This document shows, piece after piece, positions 54,134 to 64,000 of a DNA stretch of 64,000 nt (position 1 is the first letter of the stretch; every line of letters begins with the position of its first letter). The stretch is from contig JAHWDD010000006.1 in assembly GCA_023897205.1 (NCBI GenBank), positions 992,001 to 1,056,000 of the forward strand, read 5' to 3'. Below the pieces are notes generated by a model that saw nothing but the letters and a program-made list of their open reading frames with translations, made no database searches and was not told where the DNA came from. This DNA comes from Exophiala sp. HKRS030. Lineage: Eukaryota; Ascomycota; Eurotiomycetes; Chaetothyriales; Herpotrichiellaceae. The position numbers and the translations under genes were made by a program.

Positions 54134-55198
54134 ATGACTGCCACAACCAACACCGAGTTCAACCAGAATACCGAAGCTCTTTCTGTGGCTGCAGCGTTCC
54201 CAGAATCCATCAAAGGCAGAACCATCCTAATTACTGGTGCCAACAAGCTGGGCATCGGGTATACCACCGCAGAGGCTCTCGCTTCACAAGGCCCAAAATG
54301 TCTCATCCTCGCCGGCCGTTCTCCCTCCAAGGTCCAAGAATGTATCGACGCTCTGAGTTCGAAATATCCAAACATAGACTACCGCCTCTTGGAAGTCGAG
54401 CTTAGTTCTCAATCCTCCATCAAGAAAGCCGGGTCCACCGTGATGAGCTGGTCCGACATTCCCACAATCGACCTCGTCATCAACAACGCCGGAGTCATGA
54501 ACCTGCCCCAGCGCACGCTCAGCGTCGACGGTATCGAGATGCACTTTGCCACCAACCACCTCGGTCATTTCTTGTTGGACAACATCATCATGCCCAAACT
54601 GATCGCCGCAGCAAAAACTTCCTCCTCTGGTTTCGTCCGAATCATCAACGTCAGCAGCGTCGGTACCATGGTTTCACCCCTTCGTGTCAGCGACGTCAAC
54701 TTTACCAAGCCCGTCAAAGATCTCCCCGAGTCCGAAAAGCCCAACGTGGCCATGCTGAAGGCCGCAGGACTCCCCGCTAATGAAGATCTGGTGTACATGC
54801 CCTTTGCCGCTTACGGACAAAGCAAAACCAGCAACGTCTTGTTCTCGGTCGGCCTCAACGACAAGCTGTACGCCAGATACGGCATCCTCAGTCTCGCCCT
54901 GCACCCCGGCGAGATGAAGAGTGAACTGGCTCGACATACGGACAAGGAGTGGCTCGCAAAGGCCCTCGAGGCGAGAGCGGCCCGTGGTGGTTCGGTCAAA
55001 TCGCTTGAGGCAGGAGCCAGCACTACTCTCGTCGCCGCGTTGGATCCCAAACTCGGTCGACCAGGCAGTGATGGCAAGGGTTACTTTCTCAGTGATTGCC
55101 AGGTCGGTGATGTCCAGCCGTATGCCGTCGACGAGGCCATCGCTCGTAAGTTGTGGGAACTCAGTGAGAGATTCGTCGGAGAGAAGTTCACATGGTGA
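54134..55198 (+). CDS. Retinol-dehydrogenase-like SDR
   Basis: NADP(H)-type short-chain dehydrogenase of 354 residues, one exon. The cofactor motif reads TGANKLGIG (residues 34-42), then DLVINNAGVMN, HFATNHLGHFLLDN, and the Ser of INVSSVG. The catalytic pair Tyr227-x3-Lys231 lies in YGQSK, and LALHPGEMKSEL follows. This is the retinol dehydrogenase/WW-oxidoreductase-like subgroup that is abundant in fungi and often found in metabolite clusters. A 27-residue leader precedes the Rossmann strand. The substrate is unknown. The next gene (NmrA-like) faces it, with 275 bp between stops. Confidence 0.9.
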   Translation: MTATTNTEFNQNTEALSVAAAFPESIKGRTILITGANKLGIGYTTAEALASQGPKCLILAGRSPSKVQECIDALSSKYPNIDYRLLEVELSSQSSIKKAGSTVMSWSDIPTIDLVINNAGVMNLPQRTLSVDGIEMHFATNHLGHFLLDNIIMPKLIAAAKTSSSGFVRIINVSSVGTMVSPLRVSDVNFTKPVKDLPESEKPNVAMLKAAGLPANEDLVYMPFAAYGQSKTSNVLFSVGLNDKLYARYGILSLALHPGEMKSELARHTDKEWLAKALEARAARGGSVKSLEAGASTTLVAALDPKLGRPGSDGKGYFLSDCQVGDVQPYAVDEAIARKLWELSERFVGEKFTW

Positions 55199-55473
55199 GA
55201 TAAGGGTGGCTGATTGAATAAAACGAGTGAACCTGTACAGCGCCACACTGCCGTGTACCCTACTCTATATACTGTGCCTGATTTCCAGCCCAATCATGAA
55301 TGTAGGGGATATGTATTCGAACCATAGCAATTCTGCGTTGTTGATGCAGGCAGAGAATAACCAAAGGTTCGGATTCGTCTCTCATTGATTGTACCTCCAC
55401 GGTGACTATCTCAGGTTTATAGCCTCGGCTTTGTTGAAATACGGCCCGCCACCATGGCGGTAGTGGTTCTCCG

Positions 55474-56495
55474 TCACTTCCCAACGAGACCATTGATATA
55501 TGGTACGACACCCTCATTGACAAATTCCTCCAAGGTATGGAACTTGATACCAAGATCCTTAGTTTCCTTCGTGGGGACCGGAAACTCGTTGTACAGACCA
55601 TAGTCGTTGTAGTACCGGTACATGACATCGAGATCGTCGAACCCCGAATGCGGCGCCGTGATGATACGTGTCTCCCGACCCGTCTGCCTTTGTATCTCCT
55701 TCGCCACCTCTGCCGTACTGTGGTGTCCGCCGACACAGTAGACCTCCTTGCACGGGCCGATCAAGTCTGGTCTAGTTTGATACGTTTTGAGAATGGCATC
55801 CACGGTTGGACCTAGGTCACGCTCGATCCATGTCATCCCTATCTTCGTCTCGGGTTTCATGATGGGCTGGACGATTTTCACGGCGCCGTCAGACTCGCAA
55901 ATCGAGAACAGGCCAAAATTGCGCCAATTTTCATAGTAAAACCCCAAATACACGTCGACGTGAGGCAGCCCGATTTGCTTCAGATACGCCGAAACATAAA
56001 ACTTGTTTTCCACTAGGCGAGGGGAATCAAAATGGCCTTTGGATCTGAGTAAGGCACTCGGGACTGTGGACCAGATGAGGAACCTGACGCCTGCTTGCTT
56101 GGCGGCGTCGGCAATCTTGATGCCCTGTTGAGCCTCTTGGAGAGGGTTGCCTTGGTTCTCGCCGTCGTAGAATTTTGTCAGGGCGTAGACGGCTTCGGCA
56201 CCGGTGAAGGCATCGAGTAACGTGGCAGGTTCGTTGAAATGTGCCCTGACCATGGTGACGTTTGGGAGCTGAGACAGTTCTTTGGCAACGCCGTTGCTGG
56301 AGGGGTCCCTGGTAAGGCCGCGAATTTCATATTCTCCTTGTTTCGCGAGGTAGCGGACAACCTACGCAAAGAAACCTCTGATTGGTATTCATTCGGAGGG
56401 GGCGAGGAAGACTGGAAAGGGGAAAGATTGCTACTCACAGCACCTCCTTGCACGCCAGTTGCGCCTAGGACTGCAATGATACGTTTGGACGACAT
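55474..56495 (-). CDS. NmrA-like NAD(P)-binding protein
   Basis: Atypical SDR of 314 residues, encoded by exons 56495-56439 and 56361-55474 with a 77-nt intron. The N-terminus IAVLGATGVQGGAV gives the Gly11-x2-Gly14-x2-Gly17 dinucleotide site, followed by RGLTRDPSS. There is no Tyr-x3-Lys pair, as in NmrA and HSCARG proteins, which sense the NAD(P) redox state rather than catalyse; isoflavone-reductase-like activity is the alternative. Other marks are GAEAVYALTKF, FLIWSTVPSA and GFYYENWRNFG. It lies in a block of oxidoreductases and regulators and may be a pathway enzyme or redox sensor. Confidence 0.88.
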
Positions 56496-57063
56496 GGTAG
56501 GTCCAAGTCAGATTCCTGCTCGATTGAATGCTGATATAGTCTCTGAGGCCCAGCCGACCTTTGTAACATTGGCAGATAGAGCAGCCTTTTATATCCATTA
56601 TTGATTCCCTGGGTTGTGACTTGTGTCCCTTGTGCCACGCTCCGACGAAATTTGTGCCCCATCATCGTTGGTCGTGCATTATTTGGCAGACAAGAGAGCA
56701 AGAGTCTAGAGAGCCTCAAGACATCCAATACCGTAACGTATGATGCAAGTGTCTCGTGGAGTAAGACCTCCGGGCTAGTGTTTAGAGGTCGGGGTTCGCG
56801 AAATGCCGGCGCAGAGTATACTTTCTCCACACGGACAATTCTCCCGATGCTGGTTTCAACTTTGCTTTCCAATCCTTCTCCACATGGGAGTCTCCGCGAG
56901 CCCGAGGGCAGTGAGAAGCTGGGTTGATCTGTTCTTTACGTGAATGGAGGCACTGCGTAGGGATTTAGTAGCCGTTCACTTGTACCCAGTCGCAACGCTC
57001 GGGTCGGCAAATTGCAAGGTTTACCTTTGTCGTGTCCCTGTGTCACGAGGATCATTCTGCCAC
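56496..57063. other. Intergenic
   Basis: This 568-bp gap lies between the NmrA-like start and the stop of the C2H2 regulator, both on the minus strand. Antisense and sense frames near 56465-56927 show no family features. Nothing else is seen. Confidence 0.5.
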
Positions 57064-60000
57064 CTAGAAGAGCGGAGTTTTATGATTATAAAATGCGACG
57101 ATGTCATTTGCGCTTTCTTCAACGCCATCCTCCATGAGGACATCTCCCATGATGTGAAGAATTCGACAGATCTCGGATTTCCGCCATATGCCAGCATCTT
57201 CTAGCAGATTGGCAAAGTGTACCAGGATTCGTCTTGCTGAGGCGTAGCCTCCAGCTATTGGGATGCCAGAGAAGGTAAGGCAGCCGCCATTGGTGATAAA
57301 GGCCGTTGCAGGCGGCAAGTTTATGCCGTCAGCATAATGAGCTGGTCCTCCCATGCCAACATTACCGACGTCTCTCCAGTCCAGGTCCGCGAGGAGCTCA
57401 TAATATGGATCTTGCGAAGAGGTATCGGAAGTGGACTTTGTAACTAGAACGTACAAGCCGAGTACAAGAGCAGCCTGAAACATACCTGTTTCCGAGTGCA
57501 GCATCATACCATCAGAGACTTTCCTCTTCGAGCAGGTCCAGAATATCTGAGCTGCGTGGATACAGGCTCGCCTAGCTGCTGGAGTATTGGCCCAAGAGGC
57601 AATACATTGCAAAGCTGCTTTCGCAGGCTTGGCACCTTGCCTTCCAGCGCCCAATTCAAACATCCATGTGTTGCCTAATAGTAGCATGCACAAGATGTTC
57701 CACATGATGAGACAGTGGGGATTCGAATTCTGCAAGATATCTCCGTGCCACTGCATCATGTCAACTAAGAAGGGAGCAATAGCCCTGGCAAAGCGGTCTT
57801 GGGAGTAGACCTCGTACGGTACCAGCCCGGAACCCTCGTGTGCCAAACCATTGCGTGACAAGAGTCTGTGGTGGGCCTCCGAAAGACGGATCCATACCGT
57901 TGCAAGGATACCATGGAGCCCAAGAGAGTTGAGATAGAAGGTTCGTTCCGACAGTGATACTCGGTCCGCATGACATTCTAGGATGGATGATGATGTCCTA
58001 CAGCCAGCTTGTAAAGATTTGGTCCATTCATCTTCGCACGAAGCAAAAAATAGTTTCTCGTCGCAAGGCAGGTATAAGTTTAAAAACTTGGTGGGAATAA
58101 TGGGAACCAGGTCTAGCGTGCTCGAGTAAAATGCATCAATCATGACAACGGCGATCAATAATCTTCACAAGTCAGAGATTTTTTCTTTAGTGTTTGAGAT
58201 TCCGAAACTGACCTCTTGGTGGACTCCATCCTTCCCCAGATCTTCCAGCCATCACGTTCCTGAAGGATATCATCCGGCAGGTCCTTTTCCACCATTTGAA
58301 CACTGTCATCGCCGAAAAAGCCATTTCTGATCATTGCCTAGAGTTCATTAGGGACTTTGATACTAGAGGGGCAGCATGACGCACCGTGACAGTTTCAGTA
58401 TAGAGTCCCTGACATGCTTCAGAGTCACCCTTTCCCTAACATAGGATTAATCAAGCTCTATACAATAACTCCCCCAGTAAGACATACAATGACAATGCCG
58501 AGCAATATAGAGAGATACGAGCTTGCCACGATGGATAGTAGCAATGGTGCCGCGGTCTGCACTGTGGTTGCCCTAATCTCTTGACGGCAACGAGCAATAA
58601 GAACCTAGAATGTCATAATCAGTCCCGGGATGGTGGTCTTTGTATCTCGAGTGAAAATCTCACCATGCCATGTTCATTGATAAATTGCTTTGCCGAAGGA
58701 CTCTTGATCATAATGAATCCCAGCATGCATAACGTCGCGAGCAACACATCTGGCGTCTTTCGGGCATCAAATGTAGCAACATGAATGAATGGTACGAACC
58801 TGTGGAATTGTTCGAAGAATAGGTCCAAACTGAAGTCGAGCGTATTAACCGAAGGAAATCTAGCCCTTTGTCTGTTTGTCGGCAAAACAGGTGGTTGGGC
58901 TATTAGACCTTGATCAACATTGTCATTGGTGGTTGATTGGTCGTCTCCCTCGACAACGCCCAAAGTCGTCATCACGCGTTGTCTGCAATCTGAATCGAAC
59001 CCCCACTTTGAGGAGAAATTATGGCCAATCGAAACTTCAATTGGTGATCGAGAGAAGACATTATCTTCGGGGTGCGTAACAACTTCATTCCAAGTTTGAT
59101 AGCTGCGTGTATCAGCCTTCTTCGTAGGCCAACAATAACGTACCCGATCAAATCTTTCGTCGGGTATTACCTCCCGCGGACTGCAAGGCTGCCGAGTCAC
59201 AGACTGGAGTGGTTGTGTTGGAAAGGAGAACCACGGACTGGGAAAGGTCACATTGAAAGCAGAGAGATCAGCTGTATCCCACAAAAGAGTATCAGAATAG
59301 TTAAATTCTTGCATGTCGTACTCTAGATCCTTGATTACGTCTGCATCCAACGATTGAAATTTGTCGGGCCCGAAATCGAATGAATTCAACTCAAGGTCTA
59401 TGGCTGGTGTTTGTTGAATAGGCTCAATCGATGATGTCGTATTCAATAGGTCCATGGGCCCTTGCCATGACGCGATGGAAGGATCAAGATAAGCCTGTGA
59501 TGATTCGGGCATGCCGAAGTCATTATCTGCCCGAAGCACATCTCCAAGCAAATGATCACTTGGTGGCGCTGGTGGATTGGCATCGACTTGACTAGCGTTA
59601 TTTGCCTCATCGGGAGAAGGGCGGCGGCTCCGTGCTACTACTTGCGCAACACCAGTCTCAGGAGGCAGAGTCTTCATATGCTTCTGAACATGTCGGTTGA
59701 GAACATCTCTGTAGGCAGTTGTAAGCCAAGTTTCAGGACCCTATGATCGGTGCTAGAAGTAGACTGACCTTCGAGAAAACCGCTTTTCGCAGTGTGAGCA
59801 TGGGAAAGGACGTTCACCTGTGTCTGTAGTGAATTCGATTAGCGCTTTTCATTTCCGTCATTGTGGTAACACATCACTAACGGCTCCTTTCGTGTCGTTG
59901 AAGATGCTCCATCTTGGAGAACTCCTGGCCACATGTTGAGCATTTTGTCGACCGGATTTTCCGAGGTCGACCACGGCTACGGGTAGGCTGTTGTACTGAT

Positions 60001-60158
60001 TGTGCCCCATCCAACATTTCAGTCGAGCCATCCATGCTGCGGTGGGAAAGAAATTCTTGTAGCCAGAAGAAATAGATAGAGAATGGAGGAGCACGCAGTC
60101 TTGTTGGGCCACTTGCTTTACAATCGCTGAGTCGATTCATTCCGCTGCCCGTGGCCAT
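57064..60158 (-). CDS. C2H2 zinc-finger / fungal-trans transcription factor
   Basis: Regulator of 922 residues in seven exons, transcript order: 60158-59882, 59823-59769, 59708-58664, 58604-58488, 58435-58385, 58337-58213 and 58162-57064, with introns of 47-60 nt. All joins keep frame. Two C2H2 fingers are assembled across exons 1-3: CSTCGQEF to HERSH (residues 73-93) and CSHCEKRF to HVQKH (101-121), each C-x2-C-x12-H-x3-H. An acidic linker of about 200 residues follows. From about residue 350 the fungal-specific regulator domain begins (FFEQFHRFVPFIHVATFDA, LLATLCMLGFIMI). The long C-terminal part with IWGRMESTKR and YLNSLGLHG belongs to the same family of C2H2/fungal-trans factors. It diverges from the P450 gene and probably controls it. 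Confidence 0.87.
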
Positions 60159-61009
60159 TTTAAGAATAGTAGGCTAAACGCATTAGGTAAGCCTCTCACG
60201 TGCAGGGGTAGATTTAGCCTTACGGAGTATCGTTGCTGCGTTCCGGGCGGATGCGATGCCGCAATTGCCACTTCCTGCGCGTGCCTCGTACTTCTCGTAC
60301 AATGGACCAAACCAATAACATATCATGGGAAGGTCATTGAATATTCTATATTTGATGGCTGGTTGAACGTTTTCCAATTCTCAAGGAGAACACCAAACGT
60401 CTAGCTGCGTCATACCAGTCAAGGGCCCAACATGTCGCCACATCTTGACCGCATACATGTACGCAACGTCGAGCTACCAACCCCCGTTCTATGCCGCACA
60501 CGGGGTCACAATCGTCCATCGATTCGATAGGCTGCACGATGCTGCAGTTAAGTCACCTGACAAAACAGATGCGGCTCCGAATATTCGTACGTACGGTAGC
60601 AAAGTTACCTGGTAGGTACTAAGAGGTAAGCTCTTTACAGGTGTGCGAATCAATCGGCCTGCATCAGGACTGGTCTTGGTGTGTGTTGGATTATCACATC
60701 TGAATATCATCCCCACACCATCTCCTGTGCCCCATTTGAAATATATCGAACCCCAGAGTGAGGACGCAGATCGACCCCAGGATGATTGGTTGTATTTCCC
60801 CAGGTAACCATGATTGCCTCGAGCCAAAACTATGATACGGCATAAGGAAAAGGCCGACCTTTACCGTGTTCCGCCCACGCTCAGGGATCCATTGGTGTGA
60901 AATGCGGAGAGTACATAATGGACAATGTTTGAACATCTGATACTCCTACACCAGTTGGAAGCACTTAATTATTGTGTTGTGTTGCGTTACTAGGACAGTC
61001 TTCGCACAA
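60159..61009. promoter_or_regulatory. Divergent promoter, C2H2 regulator / P450
   Basis: This 851-bp region lies between two start codons. Several frames are open for 60-110 codons but have no family features. No repeat or RNA is recognised. Confidence 0.5.
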
Positions 61010-62981
61010 ATGTCACGAGACTCGATGCTGGTTAGACTGGCAGGGAATTTGCCACCAATCGCCAGAGTGTATGCGTTGGTCCTTCTGCTGATATTACTAC
61101 CTTTTGCCCGTGGACTTTACAAACGGTACTCTTCTCCTTTGAGAAAATACCCCGGTCCCTTCGTGGCGTCCTGCTCGAGACTATGGAGGGCGTGGATCAC
61201 GTACAACGGCCACAGCGAGCATGACCACATCGATGTTCATCGCAAATACGGTGCGTTATTATTTTCTAGACTCTCGCAGACCTGCCAGGCTACAAATACA
61301 CTGCATCGAGTCCGTACTGACGAGCACTTGTTGCCCAAAAAGGCCCCATCGTCCGCACAGGTCCGAACGAGTTATCTTTCGCGTCAGCAGATGCCGCCAG
61401 GGATATCTTCACCGTTGGAAGGGGGGTGCAGAAGACAGGTTTCTACTGGGTGTTCCCTCCTGCAGAGAATCCGGACGTCTTTACCGAGATCCGAGAATGG
61501 AAACACGCTCAAATGAAGAGATTTACGGTCCAGCCGTATAGTCTTTCGTCGTTGCAGAAAATGGCGCCTTCGATCGAAAGCGTCGAACAAGAACTTTTCG
61601 CGAAATTCGATGGCTTTTGCGAATCCCCTGAAGGAATATGCGACCTGGGGGACTATTTGCATTACTTTTCTTTTGATGTAAGACTCCTCCATCTTCGTCA
61701 AACACGACTGTACACTAACATCGTGAACCAGGTACCTGGCGAGATTGCATTCTCTCATCGATACGGCTTCGTAGGGACAGGCACAGACGTCGAGGGATGC
61801 ATCAGGTTCATCGACAACGTGCAGTTCTACGACGGGCTCATCGGCCAAGTCCCGTGGTTCCATTATCTGCTCTTGCTAAATCCGCTCTTGACACGTATTC
61901 CAGGCCTAGGTCTTAAGGAGATGCTCCTAACCCGAATGGCAAAAGCAGAACTCCAGAGCAGGCTCAAAGTCGGCAACAACGGTAGACCAAGTGGTGGACA
62001 GGATGACCTGCTGGCGCAGTTGATGCAGGGTCATGAACGTGCCCCGGACAAGTTTAGCCTGACCGATGTATTCTCGGTCGCCCATGGAGCCATGTGAGTT
62101 GGGAAATGCCCACACCATACCCTGTTACTTGCTCACCTACGCGGGGGCGGCGGCGGCAGCAGCAGTCATATCGTGAATAACTCTGTTGTGTGCACATCCC
62201 AGACTAACTTACTGCCTCCTATCTTTTCTATATAGCGGTGCCGGCTCCGACTCAACCGCTTCGACCATGCAGTCCTTTTTTTATTTCTTGCTCAACTCTC
62301 CACGCTCTTACGAAAAAGTCCTCGCTGAACTCGACAAGGCTCACGGCGCTGACAACCTCTCCGACCCCGTCACGTTCGCCGAAGCCCAAGAGCTGCAGTA
62401 CTTCCAAGCCTGTCTGAGCGAAGCTATGCGTCTCCGTCCCGCCGTCGGCCTACCAATGTACCGCAAACTCCCGCCCGGAGGCATGCACATCAACGGACAA
62501 CACTACCCTGGCGGTCTCGAGGTGGCTGTGAACGGCTGGGTCGTTCACCGAGATAAGTCTGTCTTTGGCCACGACGCGGATGAATACCGCCCCGAACGCT
62601 GGCTCGAGCCAAACGCCAAAGAGATGCAGAGACACATGTACCAGGTGAGCAAGCAAAATCAGTTACTCCAAGTCGTCCGGGGGTATACGGTCCCCATCCA
62701 ACAACTTAGGGCCTTGTCTCCTCCAACCGTCCCCCAAAGTCCTTGCACAGCGATAGAGTTATATATCAGAAGCTGACCTGTTGCACCAGTTTGGCGGAGG
62801 AAGCCATTTATGCTTGGGTAGGAATCTGGCACTGTTGGAAATGAACAAGTTGCTTCCACGCTTACTGAGGAGATATCATTTCGAGCTTCTCCATCCTGGG
62901 AGGCCGTTGAAGCACCACACGACCTTTTTCGTCGTCCAGTCGGGCTTGGAAGTTCGCATGTCGAGGAGAAAGGTTGACTGA
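61010..62981 (+). CDS. Cytochrome P450 monooxygenase
   Basis: ER-anchored haem monooxygenase of 512 residues. Exons 61010-61250, 61343-61677, 61732-62093, 62236-62644 and 62790-62981; introns are 92, 54, 142 and 145 nt. A membrane anchor lies at about residues 18-36 (VYALVLLLILLPFARGL), followed by the proline hinge YPGPF. The oxygen-binding helix I reads GAGSDST (314-320), the ExxR pair is Glu375 and Arg378, and the haem loop FGGGSHLCLG places the thiolate at Cys457. SFDVPGEIAFSHRYGF supports removal of the 54-nt second intron. It resembles fungal P450s of the pisatin-demethylase/benzoate-hydroxylase-like set, but the substrate is unknown. The divergent C2H2 regulator and nearby SDR and NmrA genes suggest an accessory pathway. 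Confidence 0.92.
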
Positions 62982-63225
62982 TCTCAACCAGGGATGGTGG
63001 TGATGCGACTCGATATCAGTCACGGTGTAAAGTTTACGTTAACGCAAAAGGCCTCCCATTTCAAGTTCATATTTTGCTCCTTGTGTAGGTTACTCATACT
63101 ATTGGCTCTCCCTGTGTTCTACTCGTGATCGCTCCCCTATTGCAGAACGAGGTGCTTTTTTCTATGGTGTAGTGTACAAAATCAAATCCTCGATGACTCT
63201 TAACAATGAAGAATCTAGAACGAAT
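62982..63225. other. Convergent 3' junction, P450 / Ost3
   Basis: This 244-bp gap between two stops is expected to hold both 3' UTRs. No gene is seen. Confidence 0.5.
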
Positions 63226-64000
63226 CTAAAAAGGTGGCAGCCAGAAGGGGTAACCACCGTTCTTGATCCTGAATACGCTCATCAAGAAGCTGTACATGCC
63301 GAAAACGACGGTGGCCCAGATAATGACTGCAAGTTGTTGGGTACGAGCATCCTTGATCCGTGGAACCCTCAAAGCGAGATTGATGGCGGCGAATGCGAGT
63401 ATGGCGTCTAGTGTTGTGGTCTACGTTAGCGCGATTCGAAGAGGGGACATGGACCAAAAAATATGACAGACTTACACATCGCAGCGACAACTTGCGTCTC
63501 CATCCCGTATTGGTTCTGAAAACCACCTGCGAAATAACTGATGCCCCCGCGTCCGTTCCCGGCGACATAGGGAACCCTTCGGATGTGGTTGAACATGTGG
63601 CCACTCGTGAAGAGCAAGATCAAGATCAAACTTATGCCGGCCCACAGGTTGCGGTTTTGTATGACCGGCAAGACGTAGGGGTACGCCACCGTGAGGAAAG
63701 TGAAGGCTCCGAGAAGGAGGGTCACCGTGACGGCGATCCTGGTGTAGTTGATCGGCCTGCTGATCGTGGGGTATTGTCCTCCCGCCGGGAGGTGTCGTAG
63801 TAACCAATTGTGAACACCTTCTGCAGTCTGAGGGCCGAGGAAGTCGAGTCGTAGAGGTTGAGAATCTGGTTTGGCATTGGGGCCAACGGTAGGTGGGAAG
63901 AAGAGGAGGACCGGTGCAGTTTGTAGTTGAAGCTGGAGTGGTACCGTTCTTAGTCGCCTGATCCGATGGGCTATCGACGGAAACGAAACCCCTTCCTTGC
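63226..64000 (-). CDS. ost3: Oligosaccharyltransferase Ost3/Ost6 subunit (5' partial)
   Basis: Subunit of the ER oligosaccharyltransferase that N-glycosylates proteins; it has a lumenal thioredoxin-like domain and four C-terminal membrane helices. The last exon is 63407-63226; the one before ends at 63476 (68-nt intron, donor GTAAGT) and runs toward the right edge. Family text includes LQTAPVLLFFPPTVGP of the thioredoxin-like domain, YPTISRPINYTRIAVT, AYPYVLPVIQNRNLW, SGHMFNHIRRVPYV and the C-terminus NGGYPFWLPPF. The N-terminus, including the Cys-x2-Cys active site and signal peptide, is outside the window. Between about 63930 and 64000 the frame is open, but the text is unlike the family, so the true exon start or an unseen splice may lie there. 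Confidence 0.88.

Noticed and set aside
1..64000. CRISPR array, prophage or bacterial operon features
   Set aside because: The sequence is eukaryotic with spliceosomal introns, and no regular repeat-spacer pattern is present.

Overview
The window is nuclear DNA of a filamentous ascomycete (Pezizomycotina). The signs are short GT-AG introns of about 41 to 145 nt with CTAAC or CTGAC-like branch points, two Zn2Cys6 regulators, a C2H2/fungal-specific-domain regulator, a fungal P450, and housekeeping genes of typical ascomycete form (Rsc9, NudE, Cdc25, sedlin, IPK1, Ost3). A Eurotiomycete, perhaps a black yeast of the Chaetothyriales, would fit, but this is inference from protein style. I read 23 protein-coding genes, two of them cut by the window edges. 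Spliced models were built by hand from splice signals, reading frame and family conservation. I found no rRNA, tRNA, intact transposon or CRISPR array.

Region 1 (1-9334) looks like a small carbon-catabolism cluster. It holds a dihydroxyacetone-synthase-like transketolase (cut at the left edge), a DUF1593/Sde182-type nucleoside-hydrolase-like protein, a Zn2Cys6 regulator, a polyol dehydrogenase of the L-arabinitol/xylitol type and a D-xylose-reductase-type aldo-keto reductase. The regulator and the polyol dehydrogenase diverge from one 647-bp promoter. The reductase and dehydrogenase form a natural pentose to pentitol to pentulose pair, and a transketolase acts on pentulose phosphates.

Region 2 (9335-15043) is 5.7 kb without a convincing gene. 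It leads into Cdc25, whose start is preceded by three tiny upstream ORFs.

Region 3 (15044-50838) is mostly housekeeping: Cdc25 phosphatase, a Rec114-like meiotic protein, the ARID/zinc-finger subunit Rsc9, a Dal5-type MFS permease, a cysteine-rich P1B metal ATPase, a tubby/LURP-like protein, NudE, a NOSIP-type RING protein with a low-complexity insert, a long SET-domain protein, TRAPP subunit Trs20/sedlin, a WD40 protein, an NSRP1-like splicing factor, a FabG-like SDR, inositol-pentakisphosphate 2-kinase and a lipocalin-like protein. A 9-bp minisatellite lies upstream of the NOSIP gene.

Region 4 (51258-62981) is a second accessory block: a Zn2Cys6 regulator, a retinol-dehydrogenase-like SDR, an NmrA-like reductase, a C2H2/fungal-trans regulator and a cytochrome P450. 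Each regulator diverges from an oxidoreductase gene, and no synthase backbone gene lies inside the window. The right edge cuts an Ost3-type oligosaccharyltransferase subunit.
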